This document shows, in pieces, positions 1 to 8,274 of a DNA stretch of 64,000 nt (positions within the stretch are counted from its first letter, which is position 1; the number at the start of each line of letters is the position of its first letter). Source of the stretch: Streptomyces lydicus. GTDB taxonomy: Bacteria; Actinomycetota; Actinomycetes; Streptomycetales; Streptomycetaceae. A model generated the notes under the pieces. It was not told the DNA's origin. It did no database searches and saw nothing but the letters and a program-made list of their open reading frames with translations. The stretch is from the NCBI RefSeq assembly GCF_001729485.1, contig NZ_CP017157.1:1488001-1552000 (forward strand), in the 5' to 3' direction. The translations under genes and the position numbers were made by a program.

Positions 1-237
1 GTGATGCTCAAGCTCCTCGGCGAGGCCAAGGACTCGGGCATGACCGTACGCATCGGGCATGAGAATGCCCATGAGGGCCTGACGTCCACATCGGTCGTCA
101 CGGTCGGCTACGGTTCGGGCGACGAGGCAGTCGCCAAACTCGGCGTGGTCGGACCGACCCGCATGGACTACCCCGGAACGATGGGAGCGGTACGCGCAGT
201 GGCACGTTACGTCGGACAAATCCTCGCGGAGTCGTAA
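1..237 (+). CDS. hrcA: Heat-inducible repressor HrcA, C-terminal end (partial)
   Basis: The reading frame is open from the first base of the window and ends in TAA. The 78 visible residues match the C-terminal part of HrcA, including the stretch [20 protein letters not shown], which ends the GAF-like ligand domain and precedes the last helix of the family. HrcA binds CIRCE operators and represses chaperone genes; the winged-helix DNA-binding part lies upstream of the window. The stop codon is followed directly by the dnaJ GTG, so the two genes are almost certainly cotranscribed, as is usual in Streptomyces. The family call is strong; the true start is outside the window. Confidence 0.93.
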   Translation: MMLKLLGEAKDSGMTVRIGHENAHEGLTSTSVVTVGYGSGDEAVAKLGVVGPTRMDYPGTMGAVRAVARYVGQILAES

Positions 238-1371
238 GTGGCCACGGATTACTACTCGGTCCTCGGCATCGGCCGCGACGCCTCGCAGGACCAGATCAAG
301 AAGGCTTTCCGGCGGCTGGCGCGCGAGCTGCACCCGGACGTGAACCCGGATCCCAAGACCCAGGAGCGGTTCAAGGAGATCAACGCCGCTTACGAGGTCC
401 TGTCGGACCCGCAGAAGAAGCAGGTCTACGACCTCGGCGGGGACCCGCTCTCGCAGGCGGGCGGCGGCCAGGGCGCGGGCTTCGGCGCGGGCTTCGGCAA
501 CTTCTCCGACATCATGGACGCGTTCTTCGGCACCGCGTCGCAGCGCGGGCCGCGCTCGCGCACCCGCCGCGGCCAGGACGCCATGATCCGGCTCGACATC
601 GAGCTGAACGAAGCGGCCTTCGGCACGACCAAGGACATCCAGGTCGACACCGCGGTCGTCTGCACCACCTGCAGTGGTGAGGGCGCGGCGCCGGGCACCT
701 CGGCGCAGACCTGTGACATGTGCCGCGGCCGCGGTGAGGTCTCGCAGGTCACCCGGTCCTTCCTGGGCCAGGTCATGACCTCCCGCCCGTGCCCGCAGTG
801 CCAGGGCTTCGGCACGGTCGTGCCGACCCCGTGCCACGAGTGCGCGGGCGACGGCCGGATCCGCTCCCGCCGCACGCTGACGGTCAAGATCCCGGCGGGG
901 GTCGACAACGGCACCCGCATCCAGCTCGCCGGCGAGGGCGAGGTCGGCCCCGGTGGCGGCCCGGCCGGCGACCTCTACGTCGAGATCCACGAGCTGGCGC
1001 ACCAGGTCTTCCAGCGGCGTGGCGACGATCTGCACTGCACGGTCACCATCCCGATGACGGCGGCGGCGCTGGGCACGAAGTGTCCGCTGGAGACGCTCGA
1101 CGGGGTGGAGGAGATCGACGTCCGGCCCGGCACCCAGTCCGGCCAGTCGATCCCGCTGCACCAGCGCGGGGTGACCCATCTGCGGGGCGGTGGCCGCGGC
1201 GACCTGATCGTCCACGTCGAGGTGCAGACGCCCACCAAGCTCGACCCCGAGCAGGAGGAGCTGCTGCGCAGGCTCTCCAAGCTCCGCGGCGAGGAACGCC
1301 CCACGGGGCAGTTCCAGCCGGGGCAGCAGGGGCTGTTCTCGCGGCTGAAGGATGCCTTCAACGGGCGGTAG
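238..1371 (+). CDS. dnaJ: Molecular chaperone DnaJ (DnaJ2 type)
   Basis: This 377-residue type I Hsp40 stimulates DnaK ATPase and presents unfolded substrates. The J domain occupies about residues 1-68 with HPD at 32-34. A Gly-rich linker follows (about 75-105), then four CxxCxGxG-type zinc repeats starting near residues 142, 159, 181 and 199 (CTTCSGEG, CDMCRGRG, CPQCQGFG, CHECAGDG), and the C-terminal peptide-binding beta domains. The GTG start directly follows the hrcA stop, with a GGAG ribosome site inside the hrcA end. The linkage to hrcA rather than dnaK-grpE marks it as the DnaJ2 paralogue of streptomycetes. The last 18 codons and the following hairpin are tandemly repeated downstream (see repeat). 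Confidence 0.97.
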   Translation: MATDYYSVLGIGRDASQDQIKKAFRRLARELHPDVNPDPKTQERFKEINAAYEVLSDPQKKQVYDLGGDPLSQAGGGQGAGFGAGFGNFSDIMDAFFGTASQRGPRSRTRRGQDAMIRLDIELNEAAFGTTKDIQVDTAVVCTTCSGEGAAPGTSAQTCDMCRGRGEVSQVTRSFLGQVMTSRPCPQCQGFGTVVPTPCHECAGDGRIRSRRTLTVKIPAGVDNGTRIQLAGEGEVGPGGGPAGDLYVEIHELAHQVFQRRGDDLHCTVTIPMTAAALGTKCPLETLDGVEEIDVRPGTQSGQSIPLHQRGVTHLRGGGRGDLIVHVEVQTPTKLDPEQEELLRRLSKLRGEERPTGQFQPGQQGLFSRLKDAFNGR

Positions 1372-1380
1372 TCCGGGCGG

Positions 1381-1406
1381 CCGGGGGGCCGGGGGTGGCC
1401 CCCCGG
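1381..1406 (+). terminator. dnaJ terminator hairpin, copy 1
   Basis: There is a perfect 10-bp stem (CCGGGGGGCC at 1381-1390, GGCCCCCCGG at 1397-1406) with a 6-nt loop, starting 9 nt after the dnaJ stop. Streptomyces terminators often lack a U-tract, so the strong GC hairpin alone fits a terminator. Confidence 0.7.
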
Positions 1407-1483
1407 GTGAGTGCGGTCAGCCGGGGCAGCAGGGGTTGTTCTCGCGGCTGAAGGATGCCTTCAACGGGCGGTAGTCCGGGCGG

Positions 1484-1509
1484 CCGGGGGGCCGGGGGTG
1501 GCCCCCCGG
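1484..1509 (+). terminator. dnaJ terminator hairpin, copy 2
   Basis: This is an identical 10-bp stem and 6-nt loop, 103 bp after the first copy, carried by the tandem duplication. The third repeat unit ends before this segment, so there are two hairpins in series. Confidence 0.65.
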
Positions 1510-1628
1510 GTGAGTGCGGTCAGCCGGGGCAGCAGGGGCTGTTCTCGCGGCTGAAGGACGCCTTCAACGGGCGGTAGGCAGGCCCGCCCCGGTTCGGTGC
1601 GGTGCGGGGGGCGTGACACGATGTGCGC

Positions 1629-2717
1629 ATGCCCACCGCACCAACCGATCTCTGCCGCTACCCGATCGTGCAGGCCCCGATGGCGGGCGGCGGTTCCGGA
1701 CCCGACCTGGCCGCCGCCGTCTGCGGCGCCGGCGGTCTCGGCTTCCTCGCCGCCGGCTACAAGACCGCCGACGGGATGTACCAGGAGATCAAGCAGCTGC
1801 GGTCGATGACCGACCGGCCGTTCGGCGTCAATCTCTTCATGCCGCAGCCCTCGCTGGCCGACACCGCCGCCGTCGACGTCTACCGCGAACAGCTCGCGGG
1901 CGAGGCCGCCTGGTACGAGACCGAACTCGGTGACACCGACGGGCCCATCGACGACGGCTACGAGGCCAAGCTCGCGATCCTGCGCGAGGACCCGGTGCCG
2001 GTGGTGTCCTTCACCTTCGGCTGCCCGTCGCGCGCGGTGCTCGACGGCTTCGCCAAGGTCGGTACGTACACCGTGGTCACCGCCACCACCGCCGCCGAGG
2101 CGCAGGCCGCGCAGTGGTCGGGCGCGGACGCGGTGTGCGTGCAGGGCGTGGAGGCCGGCGGGCACCAGGGCACCCACCGGGACGATCCGCACGCGGACGG
2201 CACCGGTGCCGGGCTGGGGCTGCTGGCCCTGCTCGGCCAGGTACGGGAGGCCGTACAGATCCCGGTGATCGCCGCGGGCGGGCTGATGCGCGGGTCGCAG
2301 ATCGCGGCGGTGCTGGCGGCCGGGGCGTCCATGGCGCAGCTGGGCACCGCCTTCCTCGCCACACCTGAGTCGGGCGCCAACCCGCTCCACAAGCAGGCGC
2401 TGACCAACCCCCTCTTCACGCATACGGAGTTGACCCGGGCGTTCTCCGGGCGGCCGGCCCGCGGGCTGGTGAACCGCTTCCTGCGGGAGCACGGCCCGTA
2501 CGCCCCGGCCGCCTACCCCGCCGTGCACTACCTCACCTCCACCGTGCGCAAGGCCGCGGCCAAGGCCGGTGACGCGCAGGGGCTGAACCTGTGGGCGGGG
2601 CAGGGGCACCGACTGGCCCGGGAGATGCCCGCCGCGCAGCTCGTGGCGGTCCTCGCCGCCGAAGTGGACGCCGCACGCGCCGCGTTGGGCCGGACCGCCG
2701 ACGGGGGCGCCGCATGA
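1629..2717 (+). CDS. Nitronate monooxygenase (FMN-dependent, NMO/NPD family)
   Basis: This 362-residue TIM-barrel flavoprotein is predicted to oxidise alkyl nitronates to carbonyl compounds plus nitrite. Visible signatures are the N-terminal YPIVQAPMAGG loop, the central EAGGHQGTH motif near residue 177, the phosphate-binding IPVIAAGG strand, and the GAxxAQLGTAFL segment of the family. The start was placed at ATG 1629; an in-frame GTG lies two codons upstream at 1623. No clear ribosome site precedes either, and a CACGAT hexamer 6 nt before the ATG might be a -10 of a leaderless promoter. It overlaps rsmE by 4 nt (ATGA), implying coupling. The exact substrate is not knowable from sequence; several enzymes share this fold. 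Confidence 0.88.
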   Translation: MPTAPTDLCRYPIVQAPMAGGGSGPDLAAAVCGAGGLGFLAAGYKTADGMYQEIKQLRSMTDRPFGVNLFMPQPSLADTAAVDVYREQLAGEAAWYETELGDTDGPIDDGYEAKLAILREDPVPVVSFTFGCPSRAVLDGFAKVGTYTVVTATTAAEAQAAQWSGADAVCVQGVEAGGHQGTHRDDPHADGTGAGLGLLALLGQVREAVQIPVIAAGGLMRGSQIAAVLAAGASMAQLGTAFLATPESGANPLHKQALTNPLFTHTELTRAFSGRPARGLVNRFLREHGPYAPAAYPAVHYLTSTVRKAAAKAGDAQGLNLWAGQGHRLAREMPAAQLVAVLAAEVDAARAALGRTADGGAA

Positions 2718-3457
2718 CCGCCCCCGTCTTCCTCGTCGATTCGCTCGCGGACGTCCGCGCCGGCGCCACGGTGACCGTGGACGGGCCCGAGGGGCGGCAC
2801 GCGGTGTCGGTGCGCCGGCTGCGGGTGGGCGAGGAGGTCGTGCTGACGGACGGCCGCGGCGCCGGGGCGCACGGCACCGTCGCCGGCGTCGAGGGCAAGG
2901 ACCGGCTCACCGTCGCGGTCGCGGAGCTGCGCACCGAGGAGCCGCCGAACCCGACGATCACCGTCGTCCAGGCACTCCCCAAGGGTGACCGCGGCGAGCT
3001 GGCCGTGGAGACCATGACCGAGACCGGTGTGGACGCCATCGTGCCCTGGCCGGCGGCGCGTTGTGTGACTCAGTGGAAGGGCGAGCGGGCCGCCAAGGCG
3101 CTGGGCAAATGGCGCGCCACGGCCCGTGAGGCGGGCAAGCAGTCGCGTCGGCTGACCTTCCCCGAGGTGGCCGACCCCCTGACGACCAAGCAGGTGGCCG
3201 CGCTCCTCGCGGACGCCGACTTCGCGGCCGTCCTCCACGAGGAGGGCAGCACCCCGCTCGCCACCGCGGAACTCCCCGCCACCGGGCGCCTCGTGCTCGT
3301 CGTCGGCCCCGAGGGCGGTGTCTCCCCGGAGGAGCTCGCCACCTTCGCCGAGGCCGGCGCCAAGCCGTACCGCCTGGGGACGACCGTCCTGCGCACCTCC
3401 ACGGCGGGCACCGCGGCCACGGCCCTGCTGCTGGGCCGCACCGGGCGCTGGAGCTAG
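2714..3457 (+). CDS. rsmE: 16S rRNA (uracil-1498-N3)-methyltransferase RsmE
   Basis: A 247-residue SPOUT-class enzyme that methylates U1498 of 16S rRNA using S-adenosylmethionine. The N-terminal PUA-like domain (about 1-75) precedes the trefoil-knot domain. The SAM-binding knot is visible as LVVGPEGGVSPEEL near residue 196 and the C-terminal YRLGTTVLRTSTAGTAATAL. The ATG overlaps the stop of the nitronate monooxygenase gene. In Streptomyces this pair commonly lies between dnaJ and a HIT-family gene, as here. Length and motifs are normal for the family. Confidence 0.95.
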   Translation: MTAPVFLVDSLADVRAGATVTVDGPEGRHAVSVRRLRVGEEVVLTDGRGAGAHGTVAGVEGKDRLTVAVAELRTEEPPNPTITVVQALPKGDRGELAVETMTETGVDAIVPWPAARCVTQWKGERAAKALGKWRATAREAGKQSRRLTFPEVADPLTTKQVAALLADADFAAVLHEEGSTPLATAELPATGRLVLVVGPEGGVSPEELATFAEAGAKPYRLGTTVLRTSTAGTAATALLLGRTGRWS

Positions 3458-3529
3458 GAGGGTCGCATTCCCCCTGCCTCCATGGCCCCCGCCGGTCTGC
3501 CGGACGCGGGCAGGAGGATCATGGCGGGC

Positions 3530-3664
3530 ATGGCGAATTCCGCGGGGGCGAAGGCAGTGGTGATCGGGATCGCGACGCTCGGCGTGGCCGCGGCGCTGGC
3601 CGTGCTGGGGGTGTTCGGTCTCTTCGCGTGCATCCTGTTCGGCTGGGAGCCGTCGCTGCCCTAG
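3530..3664 (+). CDS. Small single-pass membrane protein of unknown function
   Basis: This is a 44-residue open frame whose residues about 9-34 (VVIGIATLGVAAALAVLGVF followed by GLFACILF) form one hydrophobic helix. An AGGAGG ribosome site at 3512-3517 precedes two in-frame ATGs, at 3521 (3 nt spacing) and 3530 (12 nt spacing). I prefer 3530, but 3521 is possible and would add MAG. A longer frame opens at 3482 without a ribosome site. It sits 72 nt downstream of rsmE on the same strand. I do not recognise a family. Confidence 0.55.
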   Translation: MANSAGAKAVVIGIATLGVAAALAVLGVFGLFACILFGWEPSLP

Positions 3665-3755
3665 CCGGCGGTCGGGGCGACGGGCCGCGCAGGGTGCGCC
3701 GACAGCCCGGAAGCTGCCGGCGCACCGCCGTTCCGCGCGGTGGCGGACGGCCGGG

Positions 3756-4187
3756 TCAGGCCAGCAGCTCGGCCGCCAGCGTGATGTTCTTGACGCCCGC
3801 CAGCGCCTGGCTCACCGGGCAGTTCTTCTTGGCGTCCTCGGCCGCGGCCTGGAACTCCTCCTCGGACAGGCCGGGGACCCGGGCCTTGACGGTCAGGGCG
3901 ATGCCGGTGATGCCCTCACCGGGCTGGAAGGTCACGTCGGCCCGGGTGTCCAGGGCCTCGACGGTGTGGCCCTTGCCCGCCAGGCCGTGCGAGAAGGCCA
4001 TGGAGTAGCAGGAGGAGTGGGCCGCCGCGATCAGCTCCTCGGGGCTGGTGACGCCGCCCGGCTGCTCCGCGCGGGCGGGCCAGTTCACGTCGTACGTACC
4101 GACCTTGGAGGACTCCAGGGCGACGGTGCCCTTGCCCTGGAGGAGGTTGCCCTCCCAGTGGGTGGTGGCGGTGCGCGTGGTTGCCAT
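3756..4187 (-). CDS. OsmC/Ohr-family peroxiredoxin
   Basis: A 143-residue protein predicted to reduce organic hydroperoxides with a redox-active cysteine pair. The two family cysteines are visible as HSSCYSMAFS (C60) and KKNCPVSQAL (C123), and the N-terminal TTHWEGNLLQGKG is typical of the OsmC subgroup rather than Ohr. The ATG at 4187 is preceded by a GGAG-like site. It is convergent with the small membrane protein gene and transcribed away from the HIT gene. OsmC proteins are usually stress-induced; no specific operator was recognised upstream. Confidence 0.92.
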   Translation of the reverse strand: MATTRTATTHWEGNLLQGKGTVALESSKVGTYDVNWPARAEQPGGVTSPEELIAAAHSSCYSMAFSHGLAGKGHTVEALDTRADVTFQPGEGITGIALTVKARVPGLSEEEFQAAAEDAKKNCPVSQALAGVKNITLAAELLA

Positions 4188-4407
4188 GGTGCATAACTCC
4201 CGATGGTGGGCGAAAACGATCACGGACCAGCTTAGTGATCCCGGGCCCCGCGTCCCGGCGGCCCGGCCCCCGCCCCGCCGTGGGTCGCCCCGCCGGTGGC
4301 GTGCCGCGCGCGGCGTACGGGTGGGGTGGGGCCGCGCCGCGTGCCGCCCGGTAGCATCCGAGGCCGTGCGCACCGTGCGTACGCGGATGACCCGGGAGGA
4401 GCCACCG

Positions 4408-4767
4408 GTGGCGGGAGAACCGCAGGCCGACTGCCTGTTCTGCAAGATCGTGGCGGGGGAGGTGCCGGCGACCATCGTCCGGGAGACCGACACCACCGTC
4501 GCGTTCCGCGACATCAATCCCCAGGCGCCGACGCACGTCCTGGTGATCCCCAAGGTGCACTACCCCGACGCCGCGTCCCTCGCCGCCGCCGAGCCGCAGG
4601 TGCTCGCCGACATACTGCGCGAGTCGCGCGAGGTCGCCGCCGAGGACAAGGTCGAGGACCGCGGCTACCGGGTCGTCTTCAACACCGGCGCCGGCGCGGG
4701 CCAGACCGTCTTCCACGCGCACCTGCACGTGCTCGGCGGCCGCGGCCTGCAGTGGCCGCCCGGGTAA
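4408..4767 (+). CDS. HIT-family nucleotide-binding hydrolase (HINT-like)
   Basis: A 119-residue histidine-triad protein, predicted to hydrolyse purine nucleoside phosphoramidates or related AMP conjugates. The N-terminal DCLFCKIVAGEVPA carries the HINT-type CxxC, and the catalytic triad is HAHLHVLGGR with H103, H105 and H107. The start is taken as GTG 4408 because GGGAGGAG at 4394-4401 is 6 nt upstream; an in-frame ATG at 4387 would add seven residues. The RNase Z gene begins 6 nt after the stop, so the two probably form an operon. A TAGCAT hexamer at 4352-4357 is a possible -10 site. Confidence 0.92.
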   Translation: MAGEPQADCLFCKIVAGEVPATIVRETDTTVAFRDINPQAPTHVLVIPKVHYPDAASLAAAEPQVLADILRESREVAAEDKVEDRGYRVVFNTGAGAGQTVFHAHLHVLGGRGLQWPPG

Positions 4768-4773
4768 CCGACC

Positions 4774-5679
4774 GTGTCCGTACGTGAATTGGTGGTCCTC
4801 GGCACCGCGAGTCAGGTTCCCACGCGGCACCGCAACCACAACGGCTACCTGCTGCGCTGGGACGGCCAGGGGCTGCTGTTCGATCCGGGCGAGGGGACCC
4901 AGCGCCAGATGCTGCGCGCCGGGGTCGCCGCCCACGACCTCAACCGGATCTGCGTCACGCACTTCCACGGCGACCACTCGCTGGGCCTGGCCGGGGTGAT
5001 CCAGCGGATCAACCTCGACCGGGTGCCGCACCCGGTCACCGCCCACTACCCGGCCAGCGGGGAGCGCTTCTTCGAGCGGCTGCGCTATGCCACCGCGTAC
5101 CGGGAGACGGTCCGTCTGGTGCAGCGGCCGGTCGCCGTCGACGGCGAGCTGGAGCGCTCGGCGGCGTACGTCCTGGAGGCGCGCAAGCTCTCGCACCCGG
5201 TCGAGTCGTACGGCTACCGCCTCATCGAGCCGGACTCCCGCCGGATGCTGCCGGAGCGGCTGGCGGCGCACGGCATCGCCGGGCCGGACGTCGGGCGGCT
5301 GCAGCGGCTCGGCGAGCTGAACGGCGTCACCCTGGAGGAGGTGAGCGAGCAGCGCCCCGGCCAGCGCTTCGCGTTCGTCATGGACACCCGGCTGTGCCCC
5401 GGTGTGCACGCCCTCGCGGAGGGCGCCGACATGCTCGTCATCGAGTCGACGTTCCTGGACGAGGACGTCCAACTGGCCGTCGACCACGGCCATCTGACCG
5501 CGGGGCAGGCCGCGGAGGTGGCCGCGCGGGCGGGGGTGCGGCACCTGGTGCTGACGCACTTCTCGCAGCGGTACGACGACCCGGCGGAGTTCGAGCGGCA
5601 GGCGCGGGCGGCGGGCTTCACGGGCGAGCTGACCATCGCCAGGGACCTGATGCGGGTGCCGGTGCCCAAGCGGCGCTGA
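4774..5679 (+). CDS. rnz: Ribonuclease Z (tRNA 3' endonuclease)
   Basis: A 301-residue metallo-beta-lactamase-fold endonuclease that trims the 3' trailer of tRNA precursors. The metal-binding motif [13 protein letters not shown] has H63, H65, D67 and H68; further ligands sit in [23 protein letters not shown] and the C-terminal [10 protein letters not shown]. The [15 protein letters not shown] segment and substrate arm are specific to the short RNase Z form rather than a generic lactamase. The GTG start follows the HIT gene by 6 nt. It is convergent with a phosphatase gene and shares a terminator hairpin with it. Confidence 0.95.
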   Translation: MSVRELVVLGTASQVPTRHRNHNGYLLRWDGQGLLFDPGEGTQRQMLRAGVAAHDLNRICVTHFHGDHSLGLAGVIQRINLDRVPHPVTAHYPASGERFFERLRYATAYRETVRLVQRPVAVDGELERSAAYVLEARKLSHPVESYGYRLIEPDSRRMLPERLAAHGIAGPDVGRLQRLGELNGVTLEEVSEQRPGQRFAFVMDTRLCPGVHALAEGADMLVIESTFLDEDVQLAVDHGHLTAGQAAEVAARAGVRHLVLTHFSQRYDDPAEFERQARAAGFTGELTIARDLMRVPVPKRR

Positions 5680-5709
5680 GCGCCCGGCGGAGGACGGCCC
5701 GCCGGGCGC
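5680..5709. terminator. Bidirectional hairpin between rnz and phosphatase gene
   Basis: There is a perfect 11-bp stem (GCGCCCGGCGG at 5680-5690, CCGCCGGGCGC at 5699-5709) with an 8-nt loop, between two convergent genes. The left arm begins one base after the rnz stop. Confidence 0.75.
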
Positions 5710-5722
5710 CACGCCCCCTGCT

Positions 5723-6538
5723 CTACGGCAGGTAGTACATCGGGTTCGGCAGCTTGAAGGTCCGGTCCCCGGCCCCGCCGCTCAGATCGCTGTACTGGTC
5801 GCCGAAGTTGGCGACGATGTCGTAGCCGAGCGACTCGATGTGCTTGCGAGTGCCCGACTTGTACTCGATGGTCGTGCAGGTGGCACCGCAGGGCAGGTAC
5901 GCCGGCGGGTGCTCCTTGTCCTTCAGGTAGACGTGGCGGCGGTCCAGCGCCACGTCGTAGCCGACGTTCTTGAGGTTGCGGACGCTCCAGTCGCGCTGCG
6001 CCTCCTTGCGGCCGGTGAGGAAGAAGACCTCGGCGCCCTTGTCGTGCGCCCAGTTGACGAGCCGGTTCATGCCGAAGACCGGGTCCATGTCGGTGCTCTC
6101 CAGGTACTTGTCCTGGCTCTCCGGGGTGAAGTGGAAGCCCACCTGGAGCTCGTAGTTGTAGGTGAGCAGGGTGGTGTCGTCCATGTCGAGGACGATGGCG
6201 GGCTTGGCCTTCTTGCCGCTCCGGGCGCTCTTGGCGAGGGCCTTGGTCAAGTAGGCGCGGGCCTTGGCCTCGATGCCGTGGACCTGGCGGGCGTAGTTGC
6301 TGCGCGGGGAGGCGTAGTGCTCGCCGTCGGCCGTGACCGTGTCGCCGTAGTACGCCTTGATCTTGTCCTGGACCTGGGTGAGGTTCGGGATCTCCTTGTC
6401 GGTGCGCGGCACGGAGTGTTCGGCGGTGGCCTGGCCGATGCCGAAGACGGCGGTGCCGGCCACGAGGGCGGCGACCGTCGCGGCGCCGAGACGGGCGCGA
6501 CGGGAGAGGGCGGGACGGAAGCGATCGGGGCGCGGCAT
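5723..6538 (-). CDS. Secreted HAD-superfamily acid phosphatase (class B-like)
   Basis: A 271-residue protein with a signal peptide: Arg-rich N-terminus, hydrophobic core ATVAALVAGTAVFGIG, and AxA-like cleavage near residue 39. The mature part is a haloacid-dehalogenase-fold phosphatase. Motif I is VLDMDDTTL with D118 and D120, motif II is VFFLTGRKE, and motif IV is VANFGDQYSDL. Class B and plant acid phosphatases of this kind release phosphate from exogenous monoesters. The ATG at 6538 is preceded by AAGGAG at 8-nt spacing. The AT-rich stretch upstream (6575-6625) probably holds its promoter. The gene is divergent from gudD. The substrate is unknown. Confidence 0.88.
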   Translation of the reverse strand: MPRPDRFRPALSRRARLGAATVAALVAGTAVFGIGQATAEHSVPRTDKEIPNLTQVQDKIKAYYGDTVTADGEHYASPRSNYARQVHGIEAKARAYLTKALAKSARSGKKAKPAIVLDMDDTTLLTYNYELQVGFHFTPESQDKYLESTDMDPVFGMNRLVNWAHDKGAEVFFLTGRKEAQRDWSVRNLKNVGYDVALDRRHVYLKDKEHPPAYLPCGATCTTIEYKSGTRKHIESLGYDIVANFGDQYSDLSGGAGDRTFKLPNPMYYLP

Positions 6539-6684
6539 GCGCGGCTCCTTCGGGGGTGGCGCTAGTGGTCATCGGTAGGTTTAACAGAGCGTTATATCGC
6601 TATCTACGCGCGAAGATTCAACGATTGGCAAAGCCTCGCGGGTGAGCGGGGTGCGCACCCGGTGGGGTGGTGCGGCCGCGGCTC

Positions 6685-6714
6685 TTGACGGCCGGATCCC
6701 GTGATCCCTAGGCT
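6685..6714 (+). promoter_or_regulatory. Sigma-70-type promoter for gudD
   Basis: TTGACG at 6685-6690 and TAGGCT at 6709-6714 are separated by 18 nt, close to the Streptomyces housekeeping consensus. The predicted transcript would start near 6721 and have a leader of about 57 nt before the gudD ATG. Confidence 0.65.
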
Positions 6715-6777
6715 CCAGCCGCATGCATGAACTCCATACGCATACAGGAACGTTGTCGTCCTCGTAGGAGCCTGCGG

Positions 6778-8109
6778 ATGTCCGACCGTGCGAACGCCCT
6801 CGCTCTCGCCGAGGTCCGGCTCACCCCGGTCCTGGTGGCCGATCCACCCCTGCTGAACACCCAGGGCGTGCACCAGCCGTACACCCCCCGCCTGATCATC
6901 GAGGTGGTCACCGAGGGCGGTGTCACGGGACTCGGCGAGACGTACGGGGACGCCGGGTACCTGGAGTTGGCGAAGCCGTTGGCCGCGTCGCTGATCGGCC
7001 GGCCGGTCACGGACCTGAACGGGCTGCCCGCCCTCGCTGCCGAGGTCTGCGGGGACGTGGCCGCCGCGGCCGGCCCGGACGCGGTGGACGTCGGCGGGCT
7101 GCGCGGCGTCCGGACCGCCGACAAGCTGCGGCTCTCGGTCCTCTCCGGTTTCGAGGTCGCCTGCCTGGACGCCTGGGGAAAGGCCGTCGGACTGCCCGTC
7201 CACGCCCTGCTCGGCGGCAAGGTCCGCGACGCGGTGGAGTACAGCGCCTACCTCTTCCACCGCTGGGCCGCGCACCCGGGCGGCCGGGGCGAGCGCGACG
7301 ACTGGGGCGCGGCGCTCGACCCGGCCGGAGTCGTCGCCCAGGCCCGCCGGTTCGCCGACACCTACGGCTTCACGTCCTTCAAGCTCAAGGGCGGGGTGTT
7401 CGAGCCGGCGCGGGAGGTCGCGACGATCAGGGCGCTGGCCGAGGCGTTCCCCGGCCGGCCGCTGCGGCTGGACCCCAACGGCGCCTGGAGCGTGCCGACC
7501 GCGCTCGCGGTCGCGGAGGAGCTGGGGGACGTCCTGGAGTACCTGGAGGACCCGGTGAGCGGCACGGCCCGCATGGCGGAGGTGGCGGCCGCGCTGGGCG
7601 GTACGGGGCCCGGCGGGGCGCGGCTGCCGCTGGCCACCAACATGTGCGTGACCACCTTCGACGAGATCGCCGAGGCGTTCACCCGGGATGCCGTCCAGAT
7701 CGTGCTCTCCGACCACCACTACTGGGGCGGGCTGCGCGCGACCCGTGAACTCGCCGCCGTCTGCGCCGCGTTCGGCGTCGGGGTGGCCATGCACTCCAAC
7801 ACCCACCTCGGCATCAGCCTCGCCGCGATGACCCAGGTCGCGGCGACGCTGCCCGGTCTCCGGTACGCCTGCGACAGTCATTACCCCTGGCAGACCGAGG
7901 ACGTCCTCACCGAGCGGCTCACCTTCCACGACGGCCGGGTGGCGGTCGGCGACGCCCCCGGACTCGGCGTGGAGCTCGACCGCGACCGGCTCGCCGTGCT
8001 GCACCGCCGGTGGCTGGCCGACGACGGCACCCTGCGGGACCGCGACGACGTCGCGGCGATGCGGCACGCCGACCCCGGCTGGACCGCCCCCGCCGTCCCG
8101 CGCTGGTGA
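6778..8109 (+). CDS. gudD: Glucarate dehydratase
   Basis: A 443-residue member of the enolase superfamily predicted to convert D-glucarate (and L-idarate) to 5-keto-4-deoxy-D-glucarate. The family catalytic groups are visible: the KxK motif TSFKLKGGV (K202, K204), metal ligands in LRLDPNGAW (D232, N234) and YLEDP (E257), and the glucarate-specific LSDHHYWGG (D312) plus MHSNTHLGIS (H339). Together these distinguish it from mandelate racemase. The ATG at 6778 is chosen because TAGGAG ends 7 nt upstream; an earlier ATG at 6727 lacks a site. No other glucarate-pathway gene is adjacent. Confidence 0.93.
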   Translation: MSDRANALALAEVRLTPVLVADPPLLNTQGVHQPYTPRLIIEVVTEGGVTGLGETYGDAGYLELAKPLAASLIGRPVTDLNGLPALAAEVCGDVAAAAGPDAVDVGGLRGVRTADKLRLSVLSGFEVACLDAWGKAVGLPVHALLGGKVRDAVEYSAYLFHRWAAHPGGRGERDDWGAALDPAGVVAQARRFADTYGFTSFKLKGGVFEPAREVATIRALAEAFPGRPLRLDPNGAWSVPTALAVAEELGDVLEYLEDPVSGTARMAEVAAALGGTGPGGARLPLATNMCVTTFDEIAEAFTRDAVQIVLSDHHYWGGLRATRELAAVCAAFGVGVAMHSNTHLGISLAAMTQVAATLPGLRYACDSHYPWQTEDVLTERLTFHDGRVAVGDAPGLGVELDRDRLAVLHRRWLADDGTLRDRDDVAAMRHADPGWTAPAVPRW

Positions 8110-8274
8110 CCGGCCGGCCGCCCGTGCGGGCGATCCGGTACCGGGCCCGGGCCGGTGATCACGGACCCGGCCGAGGTCCTGTGCCAGGTCGCCCGGCACG
8201 CGTACGGTGAGGCACGGCTCAGTGGCGGTGCGCCACAGTGGTCCCGTACGTGATCTTTGAAAGGGGCTGTTCCG

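Larger units (their letters stand above)
1315..1577 (+). repeat. 103-bp tandem repeat of the dnaJ 3' end, about 2.5 copies
   Basis: The last roughly 57 nt of dnaJ including its stop codon, plus 46 nt of downstream sequence, occur three times at an exact 103-bp period: copies begin at 1315, 1418 and 1521, and the last is cut just after the repeated stop at 1577. Copy 2 differs from copy 1 by a C-to-T change and copy 3 by a T-to-C change, so the duplication is recent or homogenised. Since 103 is not a multiple of three, the extra copies do not extend the protein; they are non-coding remnants behind the true stop at 1371. Confidence 0.95.

Noticed and set aside
3916..5712. 598-codon and related long minus-strand frames
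   Set aside because: They are antisense to rnz and the HIT gene and in a different frame from OsmC; no recognisable domain.
6570..6625. Possible PHO box upstream of the secreted phosphatase
   Set aside because: GTTAAAC and TAACGCT resemble single GTTCACC-type units only weakly and are not a regular 11-bp repeat.
8222..8236. Operator GTGGCG-GTG-CGCCAC upstream of mscR
   Set aside because: Six-bp arms of pure GC sequence are expected often by chance here and no regulator gene is adjacent.
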